Below, one piece after another: positions 17,322 through 24,222 of a DNA stretch of 64,000 bases. The notes beneath the pieces are model-generated. The model searched no databases. It was not told the origin of the DNA and was given only the letters and a program-made list of their open reading frames with translations. This stretch comes from Candidatus Bathyarchaeota archaeon (GTDB lineage Archaea > Thermoproteota > Bathyarchaeia > Bathyarchaeales > Bathycorpusculaceae). The stretch is from positions 1-64,000 of the forward strand of contig JAOZHX010000008.1 of assembly GCA_026014665.1 (NCBI GenBank). Direction: 5' to 3'. Positions within the stretch are counted from its first letter, which is position 1, and the number at the start of each line of letters is the position of its first letter. The position numbers were made by a program, and so were the translations under genes.

Positions 17322-18449
17322 TCAAGCCTTTTTTTGATGGTTGTTTTGTTTTTTGGTGGGCGGTGTTATTTTTATGTTGATTTCTATGGTTGTATGGCGG
17401 TGATCTTTTTGTGCTGTCGGAGTTTGCTGCGTTGAAGGCATCTTCGAGGCGGTTAGCGTATGCTGAGAGGTTGTTTGTGTACTTTCTGGTTTAACGGTTG
17501 GTTCGCTTATTTTGGCAAGAGTTTCTTTGGCGGCTTCTTCGATTTTTTCACCTGCCCTCATCAAGGGTTCAACGGCTTTTTGGATCGGTTTTGGCAAGTG
17601 CTGTTTGGCATGTGTGCCGACGGTTGTAGCGTAGACTTTGGCGGCTTCTGCACCGAAGAGGACGATTTGATTGAGGATAAAAATCCATAGTAAAATTATG
17701 AGGAGGGCACCGGCTGCGCCGGCTACGGTTGTGGGCGTAAAAGTCGAGATGTAGGCTCCGAAGATGTAGTTAGTTATGGTGAATGTTATTGCCGTCACTA
17801 TGGCTGATAAGGTCACGTCTTGCCAGTGCACCTTTGACTGCGGTATCATCTTGTAAATGATAGCCAGCAAAAGCATTGCCACGCCAAAAGAAGCGAGGAC
17901 TTCAGCTATTTGTGCTCCAACAGCAGCCAATGTGCTGTTTAAGGAATAAACTCCTATGAGCCTTGTAATAGTGCTTGCTATGGCGGTCCAGGCGATCACA
18001 ATCAAGCCGAGTGCTGAAACAAGAGCAAATGGGACAATTTTTTGGCGGACTCTTTTCCAAAGCGGTTCTCCTTTGGGCAAGGTGACTTCCCAGATGCAAT
18101 CCATTGTGTCCCTTAGAACAGAAAAAGCGCCGATTGCTCCTCCGATAGAAAAGCCTACGACTACAATTGTAGTCCAAATTGAAGTGAACGGTGAGGCGGT
18201 GCTTGTGATGAGTTGGCTGAAGAGTTCCGCTACTGCTGGTCCTACGACAGCTGTTATTTGTTGCAGAAGTATTTGGACAGCTTCAGATGACCCCAAAAAT
18301 ATGGAAAATAAGCCCACAGCTAGGAGTAGTAACGTTGGAAGAGGAAGAATTATGAAGAAGGTGAGTGCTGCTGCTCGAAGAACAGCGCCGTCCTCTAAAA
18401 AGTCTCGTAGGGCAATCCTGAAAATGTCGTAGAGTTGTCTTTTATTCAT
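17322..18449 (-). CDS. YihY/virulence factor BrkB family membrane protein
   Basis: The 375-residue protein has about six membrane segments in residues 25-270, beginning with the family pattern DGAVLRAAALTFFIILPLPTLLLL. YihY/UPF0761 proteins are inner-membrane proteins of uncertain function, once wrongly called ribonuclease BN. The last 80 residues are hydrophilic, helical and then Thr/Gln/Lys rich, unlike the usual short tail. It ends directly beside tRNA-Ile. Confidence 0.88.
   Translation of the reverse strand: MNKRQLYDIFRIALRDFLEDGAVLRAAALTFFIILPLPTLLLLAVGLFSIFLGSSEAVQILLQQITAVVGPAVAELFSQLITSTASPFTSIWTTIVVVGFSIGGAIGAFSVLRDTMDCIWEVTLPKGEPLWKRVRQKIVPFALVSALGLIVIAWTAIASTITRLIGVYSLNSTLAAVGAQIAEVLASFGVAMLLLAIIYKMIPQSKVHWQDVTLSAIVTAITFTITNYIFGAYISTFTPTTVAGAAGALLIILLWIFILNQIVLFGAEAAKVYATTVGTHAKQHLPKPIQKAVEPLMRAGEKIEEAAKETLAKISEPTVKPESTQTTSQHTLTASKMPSTQQTPTAQKDHRHTTIEINIKITPPTKKQNNHQKKA
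17329..17335 (+). terminator. Poly-T terminator of tRNA-Ile
   Basis: Seven T follow the tRNA by 9 bp. They also encode the last lysines of the convergent YihY gene, so the two transcripts overlap at their 3' ends. Confidence 0.5.
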
Positions 18450-18622
18450 CAGTGTTACCTTGTTTGCAGAACTGCGGAAAGTTTGGGGTTCAAGTTCTCA
18501 GTCTTTGTGTGGAGTATATGGCTTTGTGGCTGTAGGCGAGCAATCACAATCATGGTGGAGGGGCAGAATAAGCGGTAATCTTTTAAACTCAACGCTGGAA
18601 ATAGTAGCTAGGGGTTACTTGT

Positions 18623-19003
18623 TTGAGTAAAGAAGATGAAATGTTAGCAGAGTTAAGGAAAATCAGGGAAGCCGTAGAAAAAACACCGCCGCCACCGCCG
18701 CCAAAGGGCTTATGGAATGAATTCAAGGATTTTCTGTCTAAGTATAAGATTCTTGGTTTAGCCGTTGCTTTCGTGTTAGGCTTGTATCTTGGCGCGCTTG
18801 TTCAAGCACTTGTCAAAGATTTTATTATGCCTCTCATCGGATTGGCAATACCGGGCATCTCGGATCTTGCAACCTATTCAGTGACTGTGATTAATCAAGT
18901 GTTCGGCATCGGCGATTTCTTGGTTGCTCTGATTACATTCGTGATCGTAGCCTTTATCGTGTTCCTCGTGGTAAAGGTCGCGAAAAAATGGAGCATTGAA
19001 TAA
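18623..19003 (+). CDS. MscL-like large-conductance mechanosensitive channel
   Basis: The 126-residue protein has an acidic helix, a polyproline stretch (residues 22-27), then two membrane helices at about 43-65 and 98-118. The first is glycine/alanine rich (LGLAVAFVLGLYLGALVQALVKDFIMPLIG), as in the MscL pore helix, and the tail is basic. MscL opens at high membrane tension to release solutes. The TTG at 18623 is taken as start; the ATG at 18641 is an alternative. Confidence 0.8.
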   Translation: MSKEDEMLAELRKIREAVEKTPPPPPPKGLWNEFKDFLSKYKILGLAVAFVLGLYLGALVQALVKDFIMPLIGLAIPGISDLATYSVTVINQVFGIGDFLVALITFVIVAFIVFLVVKVAKKWSIE

Positions 19004-19005
19004 AA

Positions 19006-19224
19006 CTAGGCAGGCTTGCGGTTCAGGGCTACCGTAGTCAACGGCAAGGTGGTTGCCGTCGATTCGGGAGTCCGGACTGCTTTTTTCTGAGTAATGGCTG
19101 CGTAATTTTGTAGGCCTAGTACGATTAGGTGTTCGATGAATGTGCTTCTTTTTTCTCTTCCTCGTATGTTTTCTAGTTCTCGGAAGAGTTTTTGTTCCAT
19201 GGTTATGCTTATATTGTGTTTCAT
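19006..19224 (-). CDS. Ribbon-helix-helix protein
   Basis: The 72-residue protein starts at the ATG at 19224, preceded by GAGGT. A beta strand KHNISITM followed by two helices (EQKLFRELENI, KRSTFIEHLIVLGLQNY) is the ribbon-helix-helix layout of small dimeric DNA-binding proteins. The tail of about 25 residues is Thr-rich. It is divergent from another ribbon-helix-helix gene and shares an 84-bp intergenic region with an inverted repeat, so mutual or self regulation is likely. Confidence 0.65.
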   Translation of the reverse strand: MKHNISITMEQKLFRELENIRGREKRSTFIEHLIVLGLQNYAAITQKKAVRTPESTATTLPLTTVALNRKPA

Positions 19225-19243
19225 GGGTAAACCTCTTATGCTT

Positions 19244-19260
19244 TGTATATTTGTTATACA
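19244..19260. promoter_or_regulatory. Inverted repeat between two ribbon-helix-helix genes
   Basis: TGTATA, five bases, then TATACA form a perfect inverted repeat between the divergent genes, 20 bp upstream of the leftward start. It is a good size for a ribbon-helix-helix operator, and may also overlap a promoter element. Confidence 0.45.
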
Positions 19261-19308
19261 CAAAAGCTTTATTAGCTTTACTATACTAAATCATAAAGGG
19301 TGTATCCT

Positions 19309-19746
19309 ATGAAAACTCTGCGCATCTCAGACGATGCTCACCAAAAACTAACCGCAATGCTCGGTGAAATAACCGCTCAAACCATGAAGATGCAAACCTA
19401 CACCGATGCCATAGAAAACTTGCTCTCTACGAGTATCTCCTTGCCGCCAGAACTGCTCAATGAAACCCAAAGCTTCATTGAATCAAACCGCAAGCTCGGC
19501 TACACAAGCCGTGAGGAATTCATCCGTGATGCTATCCGAAAACAACTTCGTTCTTTAAAAGAGAAGTACACCTGTATTGAGGTTCCAAATGAAGAGTACG
19601 AACGAATTCAGCAAGCCCTGCATGATTTAGGTACCGAATTCCTAAGTGTTGATGACTTCATTAACCAGCAAATCCACAATTTGCTCCAGAAGCATCAAGA
19701 ATGGATCAGGCAAAGCGAGGATTACGAGCGCAAGAAGTCGCTTTAG
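19309..19746 (+). CDS. Double ribbon-helix-helix (CopG-like) protein
   Basis: The 145-residue protein starts at an ATG preceded by AGGGTG; an in-frame GTG at 19300 would add three residues. Its middle part, SLPPELLNETQSFI with TSREEFIRDAIRKQL, is a clear ribbon-helix-helix motif. The first 40 residues (KTLRISDDAHQKLTAML) look like a second such unit, and the C-terminal 55 residues (FLSVDDFINQQIHNLL) like a third, degenerate one. It is probably a transcription regulator. Confidence 0.65.
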   Translation: MKTLRISDDAHQKLTAMLGEITAQTMKMQTYTDAIENLLSTSISLPPELLNETQSFIESNRKLGYTSREEFIRDAIRKQLRSLKEKYTCIEVPNEEYERIQQALHDLGTEFLSVDDFINQQIHNLLQKHQEWIRQSEDYERKKSL

Positions 19747-19769
19747 CCTATTTCTGGTTGAAACCCTGA

Positions 19770-19777
19770 TTTTTTTT
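19770..19777 (+). terminator. Poly-T terminator
   Basis: Eight T lie 24 bp after the stop of the ribbon-helix-helix gene. Confidence 0.45.
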
Positions 19778-19837
19778 ATCTCGTTGCCCTTAATGGGTGC
19801 TCATAAAATTATAAGTGGTTGTTACTGTGGCACGAAC

Positions 19838-19847
19838 GGTTTATATG
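19838..19847 (+). promoter_or_regulatory. TATA-like box for thioredoxin
   Basis: The stretch GGTTTATATG lies about 45-54 bp upstream of the thioredoxin ATG and would give a short leader. Confidence 0.4.
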
Positions 19848-19891
19848 AAACAAACCTTTAAACTAATTATTGTTATAGGTGAAAAATTCAA

Positions 19892-20215
19892 ATGAGCACA
19901 GGACCTTTTCATGTAACAGACGCAAACTTTGATGAGACAATCGGAAAAAATAAGTTAGTTTTAATTGATTTTTGGGCCAGTTGGTGTGGTCCCTGCAGGG
20001 CTTTAGCGCCAACCATCGAGGAACTCGCCAAAGAAACTGATGGGAAAGTTTTGATCGGAAAGCTTGATGTTGATGAAAACCCCGATACTGCACAGCGCTT
20101 CCAAGTCTTCAGCATTCCTACCATGATTATCTTTAAGGATGGCAAAGAAGCTGAGCGACTTGTTGGGCTCTGCCCTAAAAGCAGAATTGCTGATACTCTC
20201 AAGAAGCATGAATAG
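19892..20215 (+). CDS. trxA: Thioredoxin
   Basis: At 107 residues this has normal thioredoxin length. The redox motif WCGPC places cysteines at 32 and 35, and the cis-proline is P76 in SIPTM. It reduces protein disulfides in the cytoplasm, normally with electrons from thioredoxin reductase, which is not in this window. The gene stands alone with its own TATA-like box, and its stop abuts the stop of the convergent coiled-coil gene. Confidence 0.95.
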   Translation: MSTGPFHVTDANFDETIGKNKLVLIDFWASWCGPCRALAPTIEELAKETDGKVLIGKLDVDENPDTAQRFQVFSIPTMIIFKDGKEAERLVGLCPKSRIADTLKKHE

Positions 20216-20833
20216 CTAAGTGCCCTTCATCTTTTCGTACATTTTCTCGAAAGTCCAGCGGATGCTTGATTTGAGTTCTTTTAGTCTTTCTTCATCAAAG
20301 TTTTTGATGACTATTTCTTTTATCAGGTCTTGTTCGCGAACGATACTGTAGGAGAACATGTGTTCGGGTTTAAGTTGCCCCAAGCGGACGAGTTCTTTAT
20401 CTTTATCCTGCATTTTGGCAAAGACTTTCTCTACTAAGAAGTTGCCGAAAGGTGGCGTGTTTACGTTGAAGTTTTTGCTTTCGTCGGGTAAGATGTGGAT
20501 GGATTGCTTGTCAATATGCATAAGCGCCAATGGCTCTTCACTCATCGTCTTTAGTGGTATGACTGTTTCTGGTTCATGCAGCTGTTCCGCCGTTGCTGGT
20601 TTGGGAGGTTCTGGTTCTTGTTTGGGCAAAATCACTTCTTTTGGCATCTGTGGCGGTGCTTGAGGCACTTCTTTTATGTCGCCTCGTTTGAACCCTTTTT
20701 CTAAGAGAATGGCATTGATGGTGTCTAGGGTTGCTTGGATTTCTTTGGTTTCTGCAGAGAGTTTTTCCAATTGGTCCTCTAGACGCTTTTTGAATGCAAT
20801 CATCGCTTTCATTTTTTCTGGATCTTGTGCCAA
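20216..20833 (-). CDS. Hypothetical protein with N-terminal coiled coil
   Basis: The 205-residue protein begins with a helical coiled-coil segment (about 5-48), followed by a proline-rich linker (about 58-85, with PQAPPQMP and PEPPKP) and a compact C-terminal domain from about 125 (NTPPFGNFLVEKVFAKM, then a charged helix). It is 53 bp downstream of the DNA ligase gene on the same strand, so co-transcription is possible. I do not recognise the family. Confidence 0.65.
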   Translation of the reverse strand: MAQDPEKMKAMIAFKKRLEDQLEKLSAETKEIQATLDTINAILLEKGFKRGDIKEVPQAPPQMPKEVILPKQEPEPPKPATAEQLHEPETVIPLKTMSEEPLALMHIDKQSIHILPDESKNFNVNTPPFGNFLVEKVFAKMQDKDKELVRLGQLKPEHMFSYSIVREQDLIKEIVIKNFDEERLKELKSSIRWTFEKMYEKMKGT

Positions 20834-20886
20834 ACCAATCGCACCCGCAAATACTTTAGCGCTGGATGCTTATGTGTCTTAGCATT

Positions 20887-22659
20887 CTAAGGTTGGGTGG
20901 ATTCACCGATTTTTTTCAGTTGACCGCGGTACATTTCTACGATCTCTTTGGATGTGGTGGCGTCTTCGGGTGCTTTATCGGTGCGGTATTTACCCGTGAA
21001 TCGTGGAAAACGAATGGCTAAACCGCTGCCTTTGCGGATGGAATCCATCGCAGCCATGTGGATAGGGCTTAGTGTGATTTCTGCGCCTAAAATCTCAAGA
21101 ACCACGGCAGGTTCAAACCATACATCTGCTTCAAGCATGGATTGGACGCGGCTGTTTTTACGGGGGATAACATGTTTCTGCATCATATCACGTAGTGTTG
21201 CCAAATCTTTGTCGGTGAAGCCTGTGCCGCATTTTGTCACGGTTTCGAAGGTGTCGTTCTCTTCATTGTAGGTTGCCAACAGTAAGGCGCCGTAGGTGCC
21301 GACACGTTTACCCCTACCATGGAAAGCTCCCACAACAACCAAATCAACCGTGTCAGTCATTTCACTTCGATAATCACGCTTGTATTTAATCCAAAGCCAG
21401 CCACGGCTGCCAGCTTGATAAACCGAGTCCTTACCCACAGACTTGCACATTAAGCCTTCACAGCCCTCTTCGATGGCTTCTTCAAAAAAATCTTCCAGCG
21501 CTTTGGGATTGGTTATGAGTTTTTGGGTGGCTGGCTTGATGCGGTCGCTTTGCTTTATGATTTTTTCGAGCGATTTGCGCCTTAGTGGAAAAGCTTCTTG
21601 CGTGAGGTCTTTGCCATCAACGTATAGTGCGTCAAAAGTGAAAAGTGAAATCGGATATTGCTCGATAGCAGCTTCTACGCCGTATTTGCGGCGTCGATGC
21701 ATTAGTTCTTGGAATGGTCGCATATCACCCGTCTCTAAATCGACAGCAACGCATTCCGCTTCAAGAATGGCTTCGTTAGCTGCCACCTGTTCCCGGATCA
21801 AGTCAACTGCATCTGGGTATTGATCAGAAATATTCTCTAGTCGCCTTGAAAATAGTACAACTTTTCCGTTTTTTTTGTGTGCTTGTACCCTTTCGCCATC
21901 ATACTTGTATTCTGCGATGCATTTTCCGCCGAATTTCTCTAAAATCTCTTCAGGTGCACCCAGCCGCTCAGCAAGCATGGGGCGAATAGGCTCGAAAACC
22001 ATTACTTGAAACTTTTTTATTCCATCTAAGCCTTTCTCGCAAACGACGCTGGCAACTCTGCCTAAATCTGAGGAGATGTTATAGGCACGTTCGATGAGTT
22101 CACGTGCATCTTTGCCGCCGCCGTAAGCAATCGCTAAAGCATCGAGCACCGTCATGTCTGCGATGCCTAAACGCAGGTTACCTGTGACTGTGCGGATGAG
22201 CCATTTAGCTTCTTTAGGCGTCGCATCCGAGAGGAGCCCGCTGAGAAGCGCCAACTTCGTGTCCACAGCCCCGCTGCCTTGGGTTTTCGCAAGCTTATCG
22301 AGTGTTTCATAGACGCGCTCAACAGTGAGTTTTACAGAGAAAAACGTTGATTGCTTACGTTTAGCGAGAAGCTTCTCAGATGTTTCGCCTATGTCTCCGC
22401 TTCTTTGCAAATCAGCCAGTATTGCGCTTTCCGATTGCCCCGAGGCTCGGGCAAGGGCGCGTATGGCTAGTTTTTCTGCAACTCCCATTTCTACACCCAT
22501 GAAGTCAGGGTACAGTTTGCCCTGAGTAAGATAAACCACTTTGGAGAAGACTTCTTTGGGGGTTTTCGAGAGGAGGTCAACTAGGTAATCGGTCATTTCT
22601 AAGCGTTTGGTGGTTGCCTCGATTTTCTCATATGAATCGGCGATGACTGAATAATCCAT
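20887..22659 (-). CDS. lig: ATP-dependent DNA ligase (replicative type)
   Basis: The 590-residue enzyme has an N-terminal DNA-binding domain (about 1-215), an adenylation domain with the active-site lysine in EYKYDGERVQ (K252), and an OB-fold domain ending in RFPRFTGKYR. It seals nicks in DNA through an enzyme-AMP intermediate. It has the size and motif order of archaeal DNA ligase I. The ATG at 22659 is chosen over an upstream in-frame TTG at 22674. A second ligase gene is at 44733-46427. Confidence 0.93.
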   Translation of the reverse strand: MDYSVIADSYEKIEATTKRLEMTDYLVDLLSKTPKEVFSKVVYLTQGKLYPDFMGVEMGVAEKLAIRALARASGQSESAILADLQRSGDIGETSEKLLAKRKQSTFFSVKLTVERVYETLDKLAKTQGSGAVDTKLALLSGLLSDATPKEAKWLIRTVTGNLRLGIADMTVLDALAIAYGGGKDARELIERAYNISSDLGRVASVVCEKGLDGIKKFQVMVFEPIRPMLAERLGAPEEILEKFGGKCIAEYKYDGERVQAHKKNGKVVLFSRRLENISDQYPDAVDLIREQVAANEAILEAECVAVDLETGDMRPFQELMHRRRKYGVEAAIEQYPISLFTFDALYVDGKDLTQEAFPLRRKSLEKIIKQSDRIKPATQKLITNPKALEDFFEEAIEEGCEGLMCKSVGKDSVYQAGSRGWLWIKYKRDYRSEMTDTVDLVVVGAFHGRGKRVGTYGALLLATYNEENDTFETVTKCGTGFTDKDLATLRDMMQKHVIPRKNSRVQSMLEADVWFEPAVVLEILGAEITLSPIHMAAMDSIRKGSGLAIRFPRFTGKYRTDKAPEDATTSKEIVEMYRGQLKKIGESTQP

Positions 22660-22809
22660 TTTTGCCACAATCAATTACTAAATTAATGCAAGTATTAAAA
22701 TTAATCAAGTTATCTATGTAGCTACAAATTTTAAAGAGGCTTCAAGCAAACAAGTCCGCATTCGGCTCTCGAGTTAGCCTGATATTAGACGCTCAAAATA
22801 TGTTGTAAA

Positions 22810-22849
22810 CATGTGGAAAATTAGATAGATTCCACATGCTTCCACATGC
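22810..22849. repeat. Inverted plus tandem CCACATG repeats
   Basis: CATGTGGAA at 22810-22818 is inverted relative to TTCCACATG at 22830-22838. The 10-mer TTCCACATGC is then repeated directly at 22830-22839 and 22840-22849. This could be a hairpin or a set of regulator half-sites. Confidence 0.4.
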
Positions 22850-23185
22850 ACACATCGACTTTTTCAACATGGCTCCATGCAGAGCATGTGAAGGGAAACA
22901 AGAATCCCACACTATATATTAGGCGAAGAAAAATGTTGCAACCCAAAAAAGCAACCGCCTCCATTTGCATTCTTGTGGCAGCCACAAAACCCCCACACTC
23001 ACACAAAGAGAAAATCAATTGATAGCAGCCCAACCAACCCCTATAAAGTCGGCAATTACCGAGTGCAGATGTGTTGTTTGCATAAAACAAACTCATCCCT
23101 GTTAGAAAGATGAGGATTCTTGACTTGTCAATCCTTAATTTTTATCGGGTATGTTCCGTGGGAAATTTGGCTCTTATCAAGCAAT

Positions 23186-23194
23186 ATTTATATC
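23186..23194 (+). promoter_or_regulatory. TATA box of the polyferredoxin-HdrA operon
   Basis: The A/T stretch ATTTATATC is a good archaeal TATA element. Transcription would start near 23215, giving a leader of about 70 nt. Confidence 0.5.
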
Positions 23195-23231
23195 GAAAGC
23201 ACTGCATTGAAACAGACTAACAATCTGTTAG

Positions 23232-23257
23232 GCGTTGGACCAAATCTGGTTCAGCGC
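23232..23257 (+). promoter_or_regulatory. Leader hairpin upstream of the polyferredoxin gene
   Basis: GCGTTGGACCA pairs along its full 11 bases with TGGTTCAGCGC, counting two G-U pairs, with a 4-base loop AATC. It lies inside the predicted leader, 29 bp before the start codon. A weaker 6-bp hairpin (AACAGA/TCTGTT, 23211-23229) precedes it. It matches no riboswitch I can name. Confidence 0.5.
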
Positions 23258-23286
23258 ATACTAAAAACCTCTTGGTGACTATATAG

Positions 23287-24222
23287 ATGCCGTTTAAAAG
23301 TCAAAAGAAAGATGCGGCAGATGCACTAACGTTAGAGTGGAACCTACACGTTAAAAATTACAAGTTAACCCTTGACAAAAACCGCTGTGTCGGCTGCGAA
23401 ATCTGCACCTTTGCATGCCCAAAGGAAGCCATAAAAACAGAAAAGCAGCCAAAAATTCAAGGGGAAAAGGCAAAGAAAGCCAAAGTGGACATCGACCTTG
23501 CCAAATGCAACTTTTGCGGAGTCTGCGATGTCATCTGTCCATATGGCGCCATCAAAGTTACCTTAAACAACAACCATGACCTCGCCATTCTCTCAAAAGA
23601 CAGCTTTCCCACATTGATCCGTGACATAAAAGTCGACACCAGACAATGTGAAAAAGAATGTGTCGAATGCGAAAACGCATGCCCCCTCGCACTCATCAAA
23701 ATTTCAAAAACAGGCTTCGACGGCAAACCAGTCGAAAACGTAGGCGCACTTTCTCCAACCATGAAAAGGCGCATACAAGTTAATCTAAACATAGACAAGG
23801 ACCATTGCCCCACCTGCAGAGCATGCGAGCTCAAGTGCAGCCCAGGCGCCATCAAAGTCAAAAAAGCCTTCGAAGGAACCATAAAAATTAACCAAGAAAA
23901 ATGCCCTGAAGGCTGCACCGACTGCCTAGATGTCTGTCCCATAACTGGAACTTTAACGCTTGGAGAAGACAAAAAAGTTCATGTGAACGAGGCGACCTGT
24001 ACCTACTGCGGCGCATGCAAGAATGTTTGTCCCGTTCCTGAAGCGCTAACGTTGAAACGCACCAAAGTTCACCACACCCCAATTCACTCAGGCACATGGA
24101 ACAAAACGCTTGAAAGAGTGACTTCACCAGCCGCCGCAGCCAAAGAATATCGAACCGTCGCTGGAGAAAACAGACGCAACGTCGTTGCTAAACGATTTGT
24201 TTTGGAGGAAACCGTTAAATGA
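23287..24222 (+). CDS. Polyferredoxin with six [4Fe-4S] motifs
   Basis: The 311-residue protein contains six cysteine clusters: CVGCEICTFACP (34-45), CNFCGVCDVICP (74-85), a CEKECVECENACP set, CPTCRACELKCSP, CPEGCTDCLDVCP, and CTYCGACKNVCP. These would hold a chain of [4Fe-4S] clusters that carries electrons in the cytoplasm. No membrane segment is seen. Its stop codon overlaps the start of the HdrA-MvhD gene, so the two are translated together and probably exchange electrons. MvhB-type polyferredoxins of methanogens are the nearest described role. Confidence 0.88.
   Translation: MPFKSQKKDAADALTLEWNLHVKNYKLTLDKNRCVGCEICTFACPKEAIKTEKQPKIQGEKAKKAKVDIDLAKCNFCGVCDVICPYGAIKVTLNNNHDLAILSKDSFPTLIRDIKVDTRQCEKECVECENACPLALIKISKTGFDGKPVENVGALSPTMKRRIQVNLNIDKDHCPTCRACELKCSPGAIKVKKAFEGTIKINQEKCPEGCTDCLDVCPITGTLTLGEDKKVHVNEATCTYCGACKNVCPVPEALTLKRTKVHHTPIHSGTWNKTLERVTSPAAAAKEYRTVAGENRRNVVAKRFVLEETVK

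Larger units (their letters stand above)
22660..23286. other. Long intergenic region upstream of the Fe-S operon
   Basis: This 627-bp stretch contains no convincing protein or tRNA gene. It holds a CATGTGGAA / TTCCACATG inverted repeat with a tandem 10-bp repeat (22810-22849), a TATA box near 23186 and a leader hairpin at 23232-23257. Confidence 0.55.

Noticed and set aside
17322-18449. Ribonuclease BN function for the YihY-like protein
   Set aside because: That name came from an early misassignment; the sequence shows a membrane protein without nuclease motifs.
22810-22849. Possible CRISPR-like repeats
   Set aside because: Only three short copies without regular spacers; no cas genes are nearby.
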